Positions 27,282-36,496 of a stretch of 64,000 nt of DNA are shown here, one piece after another. Every line of letters begins with the position of its first letter. Position 1 is the first letter of the stretch. The stretch covers positions 33,591 to 97,590 of the forward strand of contig JAJDUM010000028.1 of NCBI GenBank assembly GCA_022826645.1, in the 5' to 3' direction. This DNA is from Candidatus Poribacteria bacterium. Lineage in GTDB: Bacteria > Poribacteria > WGA-4E > PCPOR2b. A program made the position numbers and the translations under genes. The notes under the pieces are model-generated. The model did no database searches. It was not told where the DNA came from and saw only the letters and a program-made list of their open reading frames with translations.

Positions 27282-28301
27282 TCATTGCTTTTCTGATTTC
27301 AACCGCCCCCAAAATGTGACATGGTTGCCTCGTGTGTCAACAGGGAGCGACCGGTCGGGAATTACCCAAGTCGGATACAGATCATGATCCGGATGAGTGG
27401 TTACCTGCCTCGCTTCACCCCCATTGGCGTTAACGATGTAAATATCCCAGCCCGTTCGCCCTCGAGGCGACATGAAGGCAATCCACCTCCCATCGGGGGA
27501 CCATGCAGGAAAACGGTCTGATTTGGGGTGATTGGTCACTCTGACGATGTTGGCACCATCGGCATCCATCACGTAGATATCCTCTTGACCGAGGTTGTGT
27601 AGATTGGAATAGAAAGCAATCTTTGTCCCATCGGGGGACCAGGCAGGCCCTTGACCGCTTGGACTCAACCGAACGCGATTTCTTCCATTTCGGTCCATCA
27701 CGAAGATGCCATGGTCCTTCTCATCCACACCTATCCCTCCACCTCCCGCGTCAAATACGATTTTTTCTTCATTGGGAGACCAAGAGGGATGTACATTCTG
27801 GTGGTTTTCATGGGGTGCTTTTGTTAGCTGCTTCCAACCATCCCCGTCTGCCTTTATAATACAAATATTTGAACGGATCTCGTCCCGTAGCCGACATGCC
27901 AATGCCAACCACTTGCCATCCCCAGACCAGTCAGGAGAAAAAAAATCCATCCCCAATCCTCGCAACTGAGCAGTGATGTTCTTCTGTTTTCCGGTGCGAA
28001 GTTCTAACACAAAAAGGTTATCTTCTTGTTTAGCGTTGCGCTGACTAAAGGCAACCCATTTGCCATCAGGAGACCATGTCATGCCAAAGGCATGAGGGTT
28101 TTGAAGCCATTTCCGCTCGTTCGTGCCATTGGCGTTAATTAAGTAAACCTCTCTCTTTCGCCCCTCTCGCTCCGAGATAAACGCGATGGTCCCGGTCGGC
28201 TCGGCGGAAGCATAACCATAGATCAGTAGAAGAGATAAGGTTATCAAGTGTACCATTAAAAGGAAGTTGATGTCGGATTTGAGTTTCATCTGTTTTCTCA
28301 T
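27282..28301 (-). CDS. Secreted PD40 beta-propeller protein, paralogue 3
   Basis: Hydrophobic signal at about residues 13-33 (ends YASA). Five PD40 blades (MTWSPDGKWVAF, PAWSPDGTKIAFYSNLHN, PAWSPDGRWIAFMS), then PTWVIPDRSLPV and the tail NHVTFWGRLKSEKQ. The last about 26 codons are nearly identical at DNA level to those of paralogue 5 (29435-30451), indicating recent duplication or gene conversion. The start could also be ATG 28289; both have weak ribosome-binding sites. 339 residues. Confidence 0.82.
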   Translation of the reverse strand: MRKQMKLKSDINFLLMVHLITLSLLLIYGYASAEPTGTIAFISEREGRKREVYLINANGTNERKWLQNPHAFGMTWSPDGKWVAFSQRNAKQEDNLFVLELRTGKQKNITAQLRGLGMDFFSPDWSGDGKWLALACRLRDEIRSNICIIKADGDGWKQLTKAPHENHQNVHPSWSPNEEKIVFDAGGGGIGVDEKDHGIFVMDRNGRNRVRLSPSGQGPAWSPDGTKIAFYSNLHNLGQEDIYVMDADGANIVRVTNHPKSDRFPAWSPDGRWIAFMSPRGRTGWDIYIVNANGGEARQVTTHPDHDLYPTWVIPDRSLPVDTRGNHVTFWGRLKSEKQ

Positions 28302-28406
28302 CGCTTTCGCAGAAATTTAGAATTGCTGAAGATGGTGAACCTACCCATCGGTTTCAAAGCAGTGGCTTGGCTGCCATTTTTTAGTCGTCCTGATTGTCAT
28401 ATTCAT

Positions 28407-29360
28407 CTACCGTCCAAGTCGTTTGAGCCAGCCCCATGTGACGACACGCTTACCAACGGTGGAAACTGCATAGGGTGGCACTTCTGGGTCAAACCAATCT
28501 GGCAACTGATCACTTGTAGGGTGATGGGTGAGTTGTCTCTGATTTTTGCCATCAATGTCCATGACATAGATTTCATCATTGCCGTCTCCACTCGTGTAAA
28601 AGACAATTTGTCTCCCATCAGGTGACCACGCAGGGCCTGCCTGATTTTTATCAGATTTAGTAAGTTGAACAACGTTGCTACTGGCGGCATGCATAACATA
28701 GATGTTAGCGGGGCCCGTCCCTCTGGCGTAGCTAAAGGCAATGTGTCTCCCATCAGGAGACCATGCAGGGCAGCGACCAAAACTCAGCCGATGTGGATTC
28801 CCACCATCAGCGTCCATGACATAGACCCCAGGGTGCCTACGTCCCGAATCGAAGGCAATTTTGCTCCCATCAGGCGACCAAGCAGGGCGGACATCTGGTG
28901 CTGGCTGGTTTGTAAGATTTTCAAGATTATGTCCATCTATATCTATCACATAGATATCCTGTTGTCCCCTTCGTACGGAAACAAAGACAATCCGTCTTCC
29001 ATCAGGTGCCCATGCGGGGTCTATATCAACATCTGGATGGTTTGTGAGCCGATGGATATTCTTCCCATCAGCGTCCATGATATGGAGGTCCGTATTGCCA
29101 GTTCGAAAAGAAACAAAGGCAATCTTGCTTCCATCAGGCGACCACGACGGACTTGAATCAGGGGAAAGATGGAGTGTTAGATTTTGTGGGTTCTTCCCAT
29201 TGGTATCCATCACATAGATTTCAGCGTTTCCATCGCGCTCTGATACGAAGGCAATTTGTGCTTTACGGGGGGCTTGTGCCCAAACATTGGACAATGAAAA
29301 CAAATAACTGAACATGCCAACCCCAATAAAAGTAAGCCATAGCAATCCGTTTCGAGCCAT
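28407..29360 (-). CDS. Secreted PD40 beta-propeller protein, paralogue 4
   Basis: Signal peptide about 1-29 (ends VWAQA). Very regular PD40 repeats: SPSWSPDGSKIAFVSFRTGN, DPAWAPDGRRIVF, RPAWSPDGSKIAF, CPAWSPDGRHIAF and GPAWSPDGRQIVF, each followed by an IYVMD-type strand and a LT turn. The tail is GKRVVTWGWLKRLGR. 317 residues. AAGGA lies about 10 nt before the ATG. This copy is closest to the consensus of the family in the window. Confidence 0.85.
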   Translation of the reverse strand: MARNGLLWLTFIGVGMFSYLFSLSNVWAQAPRKAQIAFVSERDGNAEIYVMDTNGKNPQNLTLHLSPDSSPSWSPDGSKIAFVSFRTGNTDLHIMDADGKNIHRLTNHPDVDIDPAWAPDGRRIVFVSVRRGQQDIYVIDIDGHNLENLTNQPAPDVRPAWSPDGSKIAFDSGRRHPGVYVMDADGGNPHRLSFGRCPAWSPDGRHIAFSYARGTGPANIYVMHAASSNVVQLTKSDKNQAGPAWSPDGRQIVFYTSGDGNDEIYVMDIDGKNQRQLTHHPTSDQLPDWFDPEVPPYAVSTVGKRVVTWGWLKRLGR

Positions 29361-29434
29361 CTTTCATATCCTTTTTGGATTGATCTGCGAAGTAAGTTTC
29401 AGCTCATACAATCTGCCCAACAGCGATTCCCCGC

Positions 29435-30451
29435 TCATTGCTTTTCTGATTTCAACCGCCCCCACAATGTGACATGGTTGCCTCGCGTCCCCACAGGAAG
29501 AGACCGATCGGGAATTACCCAAACCGGAGACCCATCTGTATCTGGATGATTGGTAACTCGTGTCTGATTGTTACCATCGGCATCCATGACATAAATCTCC
29601 CAGTTCCCATCACGAGTAGACTGAAAGGCAATCCACTGTCCATTGGGGGACCATGCAGGAACACGGTCCTCCGCGGGGTGATCTGTTAGGTTGACGAGGT
29701 TGGCACCGTCGGCATCCATCACGTAGATATCAGATTGTCCTCCTCGATGAGAAAAAAACACAATCTTTTTTCCATCCGGTGACCAATCTGCTGAGGAATC
29801 CCAACTGGGATGATTGGTCAAATTGACCGGGTTTCTGCCATCGGCATCCATGACATAAATCTCGTCATTGCCATCTCGGCTTGACTCAAACGCAATTTTA
29901 GAGGAATCCGGAGACCAACTTGGACCACTATCCTCAACTCCGGCAAGCCATGTCAGATTTTTTAATCGCCTGCCCTCAACATCAATAATGCAGATATCTG
30001 AAGCCTCAAGCGGAGGAAGTTCCCAGCACGAAAGGGCTAACGATTTGCCATCCCTAGACCAAGAATAGACCACGTATCCTAGATGGTCTCCTTCCCATTT
30101 ATCGGTCACCTTTTTTTGTATGCCGTTACGGAGATTCTTAATAAAAACATGCAAGCCATCATTGGCTTTAGATGTAGAAAAGGCAATTTTCCGACCATCA
30201 GGCGACCAAGTTGGAGGAGTGGGGAAGCCAAAACGTTTGTTTTCGAGCCATTTCCGTTCGTTAGTGCCATCTGCATTTATCAGATAAATTGTCGTGGAGA
30301 TACCTCGATTCGGTGGTTTACTATTCCGCGATGATACGAATGCAATGACCCCCTCCGCAGCAGCCGCCGCGTCAATGTTTGCCAATAGGAATAAGGTATT
30401 CAGCAGCCCAAGCAGGAAGAGTATTGCGCTGGAAATGTTTTTGGGATTCAT
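29435..30451 (-). CDS. Secreted PD40 beta-propeller protein, paralogue 5
   Basis: ATG 30451 has AAGGAGG 8 nt upstream; an earlier in-frame start (30520) lacks this and a signal. Signal peptide at about residues 8-30 (ALFLL-type core, AAAAAE end). Five PD40 blades, including PSWSPDSSKIAFESSRDGN and ADWSPDGKKIVFFSHRGGQ. Tail NHVTLWGRLKSEKQ, almost the same as in paralogue 3. 338 residues. Promoter-proximal gene of the minus-strand PD40 run. Confidence 0.84.
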   Translation of the reverse strand: MNPKNISSAILFLLGLLNTLFLLANIDAAAAAEGVIAFVSSRNSKPPNRGISTTIYLINADGTNERKWLENKRFGFPTPPTWSPDGRKIAFSTSKANDGLHVFIKNLRNGIQKKVTDKWEGDHLGYVVYSWSRDGKSLALSCWELPPLEASDICIIDVEGRRLKNLTWLAGVEDSGPSWSPDSSKIAFESSRDGNDEIYVMDADGRNPVNLTNHPSWDSSADWSPDGKKIVFFSHRGGQSDIYVMDADGANLVNLTDHPAEDRVPAWSPNGQWIAFQSTRDGNWEIYVMDADGNNQTRVTNHPDTDGSPVWVIPDRSLPVGTRGNHVTLWGRLKSEKQ

Positions 30452-30807
30452 TGGGGGTTCCTCCTTGAATTTGTAGATTGAATTAACAAAGCGCAACTTT
30501 TGTGCCAAACAGGTGCACATTTCAAGGAGGAACGTTGTCGGAGGGGATTGTTGTGGATTGACACTCTACCCGGCTCATTGACGAGTCTTGAACAACTTAG
30601 CTGTAACACCGGGCTGAAATGAGGTGCATTTCGCTTCTGTATGGGTTAGAGATTGCCCAACACCGTACAAATCGAAGGTCAATTTAACCCCAAATGTGCG
30701 AGTACCCAACATGGTATTGGTCCCTCGGCAAAAAATCTGCTAAATCTATAAATCCGTGCCAATCCCGATTGGATCGGGGCGATTTTTCAATCATCTCTAA
30801 GCATCTA
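30452..30807. other. Intergenic region, little content
   Basis: 356 bp between two minus-strand genes. It contains a CCCGATTGGATCGGGG palindrome at 30764-30779 and probably the promoter of the PD40 run. Nothing else was recognised. Confidence 0.5.
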
Positions 30808-32808
30808 CAACACAATCTCAATTGCTTCAAACAACCTCAGTTCAGGGATCTGAATCGTCAGCAGGTCATCTGACCAGTCATGCGAACACGTTTCTCCTGA
30901 GACAAGGCTTCGCACGGACTCCGGCTGCTTCTCTGACGGCAACTCGATCTCCAAGTCCACCATCTTGACCGGCTGGTAGAAACTCACCCCGAAATGTCCC
31001 GAACCGTTCACCAGATGCACTAGTTGTGAACTGCCATCCACCTTCTCAAACCACGTCACCTCAACCATCGGCGACAGATTTCTCCCGATCGGCGTCAGCC
31101 CAGCAACCCCCTCCAGCAGGTCAGCGACAAAATCGGAGGTATTGGGATAGCCTTGTCGGTGAAACAGCTGCCCCGGCTCCCACGGGATATAGATCGCCTG
31201 CCCGCTTCCAAAGGGACGAACCGTGAACGCGGGGTGCGCCGTAACCTGCGTATAGTAGCACCGTTCCGGAGGGCCAAAGTGGTGTGGCGGAATCAACTGG
31301 AATCGTGGCTGGACATCCGAAGTATACTCAGCATAGACGTACGTCCCGTCCATATAGATAAGCTCAGTGTCCGCGAATCGTTCAAACCCATGCTTATCGT
31401 CCAACTTGAAATACGAACCACGCATATCTGTCCGTATTCGTCTGACCTGTGTAATCCCAAGGCTTTTTAGCGCCGGTATCGATCTGGGCTCATCGTCCGC
31501 ATCCCGGAATCCACTCTGAGCGGTGGCAATCACCGTTCCACCCTCCTCTACAAACCGGTCAATCCGCGCTACCAGTTCATCGCTCATCGGTCGAACGTCG
31601 GGCAACACAATCGCCTCATACCTGTCCCATGCCAAATCTAATGCTGCATCCGCTGTCAAGGTGTCAAAAAGGAAGTGGTTTTCTACCAAGAAACGGAACC
31701 ACCCCTTGAACGCATCCGCGCTGACTCGGTCAGACTTCAGCAGCGCAATATTCGCTTTCGATCGGTTGTTGGTGTATGCCGCTTCATTGGCTGCGTGATA
31801 GTGATAGATCTCCTTGATAGGCTCAAACCCGGATCTGTCCTCGTGGTTGTCCAACCGTCCGATAAGGTAATAATCCAATGCCCCACCGTTGGCTAGGTTC
31901 TGCGCCAGACGTAACGCCTGCTGATGGGGCGACACCGCGACGTGCCGGTAGGGAAAGTCAATAAAGTCAACAGTCGTACCGCTGGACACCATTTCTGGAT
32001 AACTGCTTACCGCCCATTTCGTATTGTCGGACGCGCTATACTGCCAGTGTGGCAGCGGTCGATCTATTGCAGTGTTCGCCTCCATCCGGTTGAACCCTCG
32101 ATGCGTTTCCCGGTGGTTGGCGATACAAATATCGGGACGCAGCCTGTGGATAAAATCGTAGACCTTCTCGTGGTGTGCCTGCAATGTTCGTCCCTTGAAG
32201 AGGTTGTATTTCCGAAACGTCGGGTCGTTGCGATCTTCTTCGGTCGGCAGAGACAGCCCGAACATCTCTGAAAAAAGCAGTTCGCAGTTCGCACAGTGGC
32301 AGAGACCGTGATAATTACCGCTATAGTCCCGAGTCTGATACCCACCCATGTTAAAGAAAATCCCGTCAAAATCGTGCGTCGTGAGCAGCTCCTCAATAAT
32401 CCGCAAGGCGTACTCCTGCTGATAGCCTCCATTCAAGCAGACCTGCACATCGCCATTGTATTCGATAATCTTGCCTGCAGCGGTAAGGGACGCCCATTCG
32501 GGATGGGCTTCATAAATCGGGTAACGCACCTTAGAAAAATCGGTACGTGCCATCACACGGATATCGGCACGATGACACGCAGCAATGATCGTTTGTAGGC
32601 TATCTCCCTTCAGAAACGGACTCTGAAAATGGTACGGCAGCTTCGTGGGATAGCTAGCGATAATCCCCGCCGCATTAATCATCAGCACATTTGCTTTGAA
32701 CGCCTGCATATCAGCGACCACACGCTCAGCATCAATATCGAGCATGTCAACCTCTCGCAGGTTCGTTTGAATAAACCGCCATGTTTTGCTACGCCACCAA
32801 TCTGCCAT
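30805..32808 (-). CDS. GHL6-type glycoside hydrolase-like protein with beta-galactosidase trimerisation-like domain
   Basis: Resembles hypothetical glycosyl hydrolase 6 (GHL6) proteins: a TIM-barrel from residue 1 to about 330 with WRFIQTNLREVDM, RVMARTDFSKV, DGIFFNMGGYQ (candidate active-site strand) and the CHCANC metal-like motif. A flavodoxin-like trimerisation domain (about 345-570) follows with YEAIVLPDVRPMSDE and VEEGGTVIATAQSG, then a beta domain. No signal peptide. ATG 32808 preceded by GGGAGG; a TTG five codons upstream is unlikely. 667 residues. The sulfatase gene lies just upstream on the same strand, suggesting joint action on a sulfated glycan (inference). Confidence 0.72.
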   Translation of the reverse strand: MADWWRSKTWRFIQTNLREVDMLDIDAERVVADMQAFKANVLMINAAGIIASYPTKLPYHFQSPFLKGDSLQTIIAACHRADIRVMARTDFSKVRYPIYEAHPEWASLTAAGKIIEYNGDVQVCLNGGYQQEYALRIIEELLTTHDFDGIFFNMGGYQTRDYSGNYHGLCHCANCELLFSEMFGLSLPTEEDRNDPTFRKYNLFKGRTLQAHHEKVYDFIHRLRPDICIANHRETHRGFNRMEANTAIDRPLPHWQYSASDNTKWAVSSYPEMVSSGTTVDFIDFPYRHVAVSPHQQALRLAQNLANGGALDYYLIGRLDNHEDRSGFEPIKEIYHYHAANEAAYTNNRSKANIALLKSDRVSADAFKGWFRFLVENHFLFDTLTADAALDLAWDRYEAIVLPDVRPMSDELVARIDRFVEEGGTVIATAQSGFRDADDEPRSIPALKSLGITQVRRIRTDMRGSYFKLDDKHGFERFADTELIYMDGTYVYAEYTSDVQPRFQLIPPHHFGPPERCYYTQVTAHPAFTVRPFGSGQAIYIPWEPGQLFHRQGYPNTSDFVADLLEGVAGLTPIGRNLSPMVEVTWFEKVDGSSQLVHLVNGSGHFGVSFYQPVKMVDLEIELPSEKQPESVRSLVSGETCSHDWSDDLLTIQIPELRLFEAIEIVL

Positions 32809-32880
32809 CGGATAGCCTCCCAATCAATACGTGATGCGTGAAACGTGAAAATTATTGGTGCATCGGTATATTAACACCCT

Positions 32881-34374
32881 TCACTTGTCTTTTCCCTCAG
32901 AATGCCACTGAATCTGCGGCATATTCGTGCGTGGAGGTTGGGGCCAATGCGAACCACGTTGACTGGAGAGTCCTCTGTTCGGACCGGGGATAAAGTCTCG
33001 GTCGGGCAGTCCGACAAGTTCTCCGTTTTTAACCCAAGCTTCATCACCACTATAGAGTTGGCTAATCAACCGGTCAGTTAGACTGTTGAGGATATCGGCA
33101 TGGTCAGCGGAACCGGAGAGATCGGTCAACTCATCCGGATCGTTCTGTAAATCGAAAAGCTGTCGACAATTGCCAACCGGATAGTAGACCAGTTTGTAGC
33201 GTCCCTCGTGAATCATGCGTGTGGCATGGTTATCCTCGCCCACCTCGCCGTAGAACCAATCCCGCTTCTGATCGCCGACCATCGACAGCCCTTCAACCGT
33301 ATCAGGGATATCAACTCCCGCCAAGTCGAGCAACGTTGGCATCACATCCGCCCAGCCGACCAATCGATCATCAACGCGGTTGTAACCTACCCGTTCATCC
33401 CCAGCAACGCCGAGCAGAATCATCGGGATATTAGCGGAATATTCGTAGAACAGCCGCTTCGCCCACATACCATGGTTGCCAAGCATATCACCGTGATCGG
33501 ACGTAAAGCAGATAATCGTATTGTCAAGCTCACCCTCTTCGCGCAATGTCCCAAGAATAACACGCAACTGATGATCAATATGAGTGCAAAGCGCATAGAA
33601 CGCGCGGCGGGCAGCAGTGATCTGATGCGATGTGAGTTTAGCCCCTCGCGCAACATTAGCTTGCAGGCTTAGGGACAAATCTTCTGAGGAAGCTGCCCAG
33701 CTTCCACAATACGGTTCATCAATCGGAATATCCCGGTAAAGATCCAGATATGTTTGCAGAGGAACGATTGGTGGGTGTGGGTGACGGTAGGAGATGAACC
33801 AGAAAGCGGGGCGATTCGGATCCCGGCGTTTGACGATCCGCGCCATCTGACTCGTCGCCCAGTTCGTCGCATGGGTCTCCTCTGGAAGGTGCCATGGGCG
33901 GTTGACATATTCGTTGTTCCCCATCCCGTGGTCAAAATGTCGCCCCGCATACCCCTGATCGCCGAGGAAAAGCTCGTAATCATCTAAAACCCCGTACTGG
34001 ACCCGACCCTCCTCGTCCAAAATCACATCGTCGAAGCCGATACGGTCACGTTGCGGGTAGACGTGCAGTTTCCCAACCGCATAAGCCTGATACCCCACGT
34101 TCCGAAAAGTTTGCGCCATCGTCGGAATATCGGGCATGGTCAGCTTATCTTTGAAAACCCGATCCCCGTGCGTGCGGGGTGGAGTCCCCGTCATTAGGGT
34201 GCGACGGGCAGGAATGCAGACAGGACATTCCGCATAGGCGTTACTGAAACGGACCCCGCTGCGGCAGAGTTCGTCGAGGGTCGGGGTTTGGATGGCTGGA
34301 TGTCCCGCAGCACCCAACAGGGCAGCGGGCCAATGATCGGTGCTTATCAAAAGTACATTCGGTTTGGTAGGCAT
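32881..34374 (-). CDS. Type I sulfatase (Cys-type, formylglycine-dependent)
   Basis: Arylsulfatase-superfamily hydrolase removing sulfate esters from sugars or other compounds. Metal ligands D13/H14 lie in ISTDHWPA. The maturation motif is C53-I-P-A-R57 (CxPxR), with the formylglycine Cys at 53. A second metal cluster lies in CFTSDHGDMLGNHGMWAK. No signal peptide is evident (starts MPTKPNVLLIS), so it may be cytoplasmic. 497 residues. Its activating enzyme is probably the radical SAM maturase at 21313-22581. Neighbours: GHL6-like hydrolase downstream, PhyH gene upstream. Confidence 0.92.
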   Translation of the reverse strand: MPTKPNVLLISTDHWPAALLGAAGHPAIQTPTLDELCRSGVRFSNAYAECPVCIPARRTLMTGTPPRTHGDRVFKDKLTMPDIPTMAQTFRNVGYQAYAVGKLHVYPQRDRIGFDDVILDEEGRVQYGVLDDYELFLGDQGYAGRHFDHGMGNNEYVNRPWHLPEETHATNWATSQMARIVKRRDPNRPAFWFISYRHPHPPIVPLQTYLDLYRDIPIDEPYCGSWAASSEDLSLSLQANVARGAKLTSHQITAARRAFYALCTHIDHQLRVILGTLREEGELDNTIICFTSDHGDMLGNHGMWAKRLFYEYSANIPMILLGVAGDERVGYNRVDDRLVGWADVMPTLLDLAGVDIPDTVEGLSMVGDQKRDWFYGEVGEDNHATRMIHEGRYKLVYYPVGNCRQLFDLQNDPDELTDLSGSADHADILNSLTDRLISQLYSGDEAWVKNGELVGLPDRDFIPGPNRGLSSQRGSHWPQPPRTNMPQIQWHSEGKDK

Positions 34375-34423
34375 AGACTATTCCTTTTTTTGCGTTCCGC
34401 AAAGACGATTCACCAGAAAAGGT

Positions 34424-35182
34424 TTAACAATCATAATCAAATAGACATCGCGCTGCTTCACTGAGACGGGAAAAGGTTTTCGTATTGAGAACACCCCAAT
34501 CCGACGCGGATCTGTCCACATGCGGGTCGTGGCGGCGACACCAAAAACTGGTAACGTTTGGGCGATCGCTTTGGCTACGATTCAACGTTGCGCCGTGCCA
34601 CAGATGGCTATTGAAAACCACAACCGTGCCAGCAGTACCAATCAATTTTATCTCATCGGGATGCGCTTCCTCCGGTGCTTCCATCACATCCTGTGGGTGT
34701 TTGCCACTACGATGGGACCCGGGAACGGCACGAGTGGGACCATTCTCTTTGGTGAAATCGGTCAGCATCCACATTGAGTTGCAGACATAATACGCCCCCG
34801 GTTTGGCTGGCGGTCCACCGTAGTCAACATGAAGCGGTTGATGACCGCCACCCGGTCGATTCGGACGCGAATGGATGCCAAGGGATCTAAAATCTTCCCT
34901 TAGCACATGAGCAACCGCCGCAAGTAAACGTGGATGCGTAAAGCAGGTATCAAAGACAGAAGACCTGTTTTGCATGTTCGTGCACTCCTTCGGCATTTCC
35001 GGTTCACCGGTATTTTCGAGGGCGAACAACGCCTCCATTTCCGATCGCATCCGAGCGACCAACCCAGCAGAGATGAGGTTCGGAAAGGGGAGAAAGCCGT
35101 CTTGATCTAACCTGAACTTTTCCTCGTCGGAAAGGGTGTTTTCCCGGACCCCGAGAGCATAAAGCGCCTCTTGAAATGTCAT
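34424..35182 (-). CDS. Phytanoyl-CoA dioxygenase-family oxygenase 2
   Basis: Fe(II)/2-oxoglutarate oxygenase. Facial triad H118-x-D120 (PLHVDYGG) and H196 (SHLWHGATLNRS), with R207 as probable 2-oxoglutarate binder. The segment NGPTRAVPGSHRSGKHP is typical of PhyH proteins. 252 residues. It is the upstream gene of the sulfatase/GHL6 minus-strand group (50 bp from the sulfatase), so probably co-expressed. It is distant from the PhyH at 16594, sharing motifs only. Substrate unknown. Confidence 0.88.
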   Translation of the reverse strand: MTFQEALYALGVRENTLSDEEKFRLDQDGFLPFPNLISAGLVARMRSEMEALFALENTGEPEMPKECTNMQNRSSVFDTCFTHPRLLAAVAHVLREDFRSLGIHSRPNRPGGGHQPLHVDYGGPPAKPGAYYVCNSMWMLTDFTKENGPTRAVPGSHRSGKHPQDVMEAPEEAHPDEIKLIGTAGTVVVFNSHLWHGATLNRSQSDRPNVTSFWCRRHDPHVDRSASDWGVLNTKTFSRLSEAARCLFDYDC

Positions 35183-35270
35183 AGTGTTGCTTTCTGTCCG
35201 TTTACATGAGCCGACAATAGTATATCCTATCCGATTGGACTTGCCAAATATCCGAAACAGGTAGGTTTAG

Positions 35271-35382
35271 CTAGGTTATGTTGACATTTAACAATAGCGT
35301 AGGTTGGAGTGTTCTTTTGGCAGATTGTCCGGTGATTAAGCATTTACCGAATTAGCAACATCAAAATGTCAACACGCCTTAA
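35271..35382. repeat. MITE-like element, family 2, copy 2
   Basis: 112 bp with ends CTAGGTTATGTTGACATTT (left) and AAATGTCAACACGCCT (right, 35364-35379). Ends match copy 1 at 22596-22854; the interior is unrelated and shorter. Confidence 0.65.
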
Positions 35383-35447
35383 ATTGGATCTGGCAATGCA
35401 GACGCACTTCTAAACGTCAAAATCGATGCAACCACCCATCTATTGGT

Positions 35448-36371
35448 TCAATTCCCTTTTTTAATCGCACCCCAAGTGGTTCCTAGTTTTTCTCGTGGGT
35501 CAACGGCAAAGCGCAACGGTCCCCGCCCCCACGTGGGAGGGCTACTTGTACCTGTGGGGACACGCAAAGTTGGTTCGCCACCCTCGGCGTCAACAACATA
35601 AATCCCAATAGATTTTAGATCGTCTTCTTTCTGTCCGCCAAAGGCAATTTGGTTTCCCTCCGAGGACCAAGCGGGACCTTTGCCTGAAAAAGGTAAATCC
35701 GTTAATTGCCGAATCTTTTTACGTCCTATCAAATTCATGACGTAAATTTGCGACTGTCCACTCCGATCTGAACTAAATGCTATTTCGCTTCCATCGGGGG
35801 ACCAATCGGGGTAGTGGTCCTCCTGCCGATTAGTCGTGAGTCGCTTCAGATTTTGTCCATCTATATCAATGAGGTAGATATCCCAGTTTCCTACATGAAG
35901 GATGTCAGAGCGGAAGGCGATCTGAAGACCATCCGGCGACCAAGTAGGTAACATCCCGACCCGTGTTTTCGGGATTTCTCTTCCCTCATGCGTCTCTACA
36001 TCAAAAATCCAGATAGATCGATCCTTCATTACAGCAAGCTGATGTCCATCTGGAGACCAAGCCGGCCTCCAGTCTACACCGGCAGTAATATGTCTTCGGT
36101 TTGTCCCATCAGCCTCCATTACAGCGAGTCTTTCCTGCGATATAAAGGCAAGATGCTTTGAATCTGGGGACCAAGCGGGCCATCGATCCCATACCCAAGC
36201 ATCTGTCAACTGTATCGGTTTGCCCCCCTCTCCATCAACGGCATAAATGTTCCAATTGCCATTCGGAGGCCAAAAGTCATATGCAAACTTATCTTCAGCC
36301 TGTACCTTCATCAATTCAACGCTCGATGTGGTAAAAATCAGTGTCCAGAACAGCAAAGTCAACCCTCTCAT
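35448..36371 (-). CDS. Secreted PD40 beta-propeller protein, paralogue 6
   Basis: ATG 36371 with AAAGGAG 7 nt upstream. Signal peptide about 1-25 (ends KVQAE). Five blades: PAWSPDSKHLAFIS, PAWSPDGHQLAV, PTWSPDGLQIAFRS, PDWSPDGSEIAFSSDRSG and PAWSSEGNQIAFGG. Tail KLGTTWGAIKKGN. 307 residues. Separated from the other five by the GHL6/sulfatase/PhyH group, yet it keeps the same C-terminal tail. Function unknown beyond a likely binding propeller. Confidence 0.83.
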   Translation of the reverse strand: MRGLTLLFWTLIFTTSSVELMKVQAEDKFAYDFWPPNGNWNIYAVDGEGGKPIQLTDAWVWDRWPAWSPDSKHLAFISQERLAVMEADGTNRRHITAGVDWRPAWSPDGHQLAVMKDRSIWIFDVETHEGREIPKTRVGMLPTWSPDGLQIAFRSDILHVGNWDIYLIDIDGQNLKRLTTNRQEDHYPDWSPDGSEIAFSSDRSGQSQIYVMNLIGRKKIRQLTDLPFSGKGPAWSSEGNQIAFGGQKEDDLKSIGIYVVDAEGGEPTLRVPTGTSSPPTWGRGPLRFAVDPREKLGTTWGAIKKGN

Positions 36372-36496
36372 TTGAAATCTCCTTTGATAAGAAATCATGC
36401 AACTAGGGTTGCATGAACGTAGAAGCATGAGAACGTTGGTCCCCCCGACGGAATCGGCTGCGTCGTGTCAATCTTGTAAACTATCCCACATATGTT

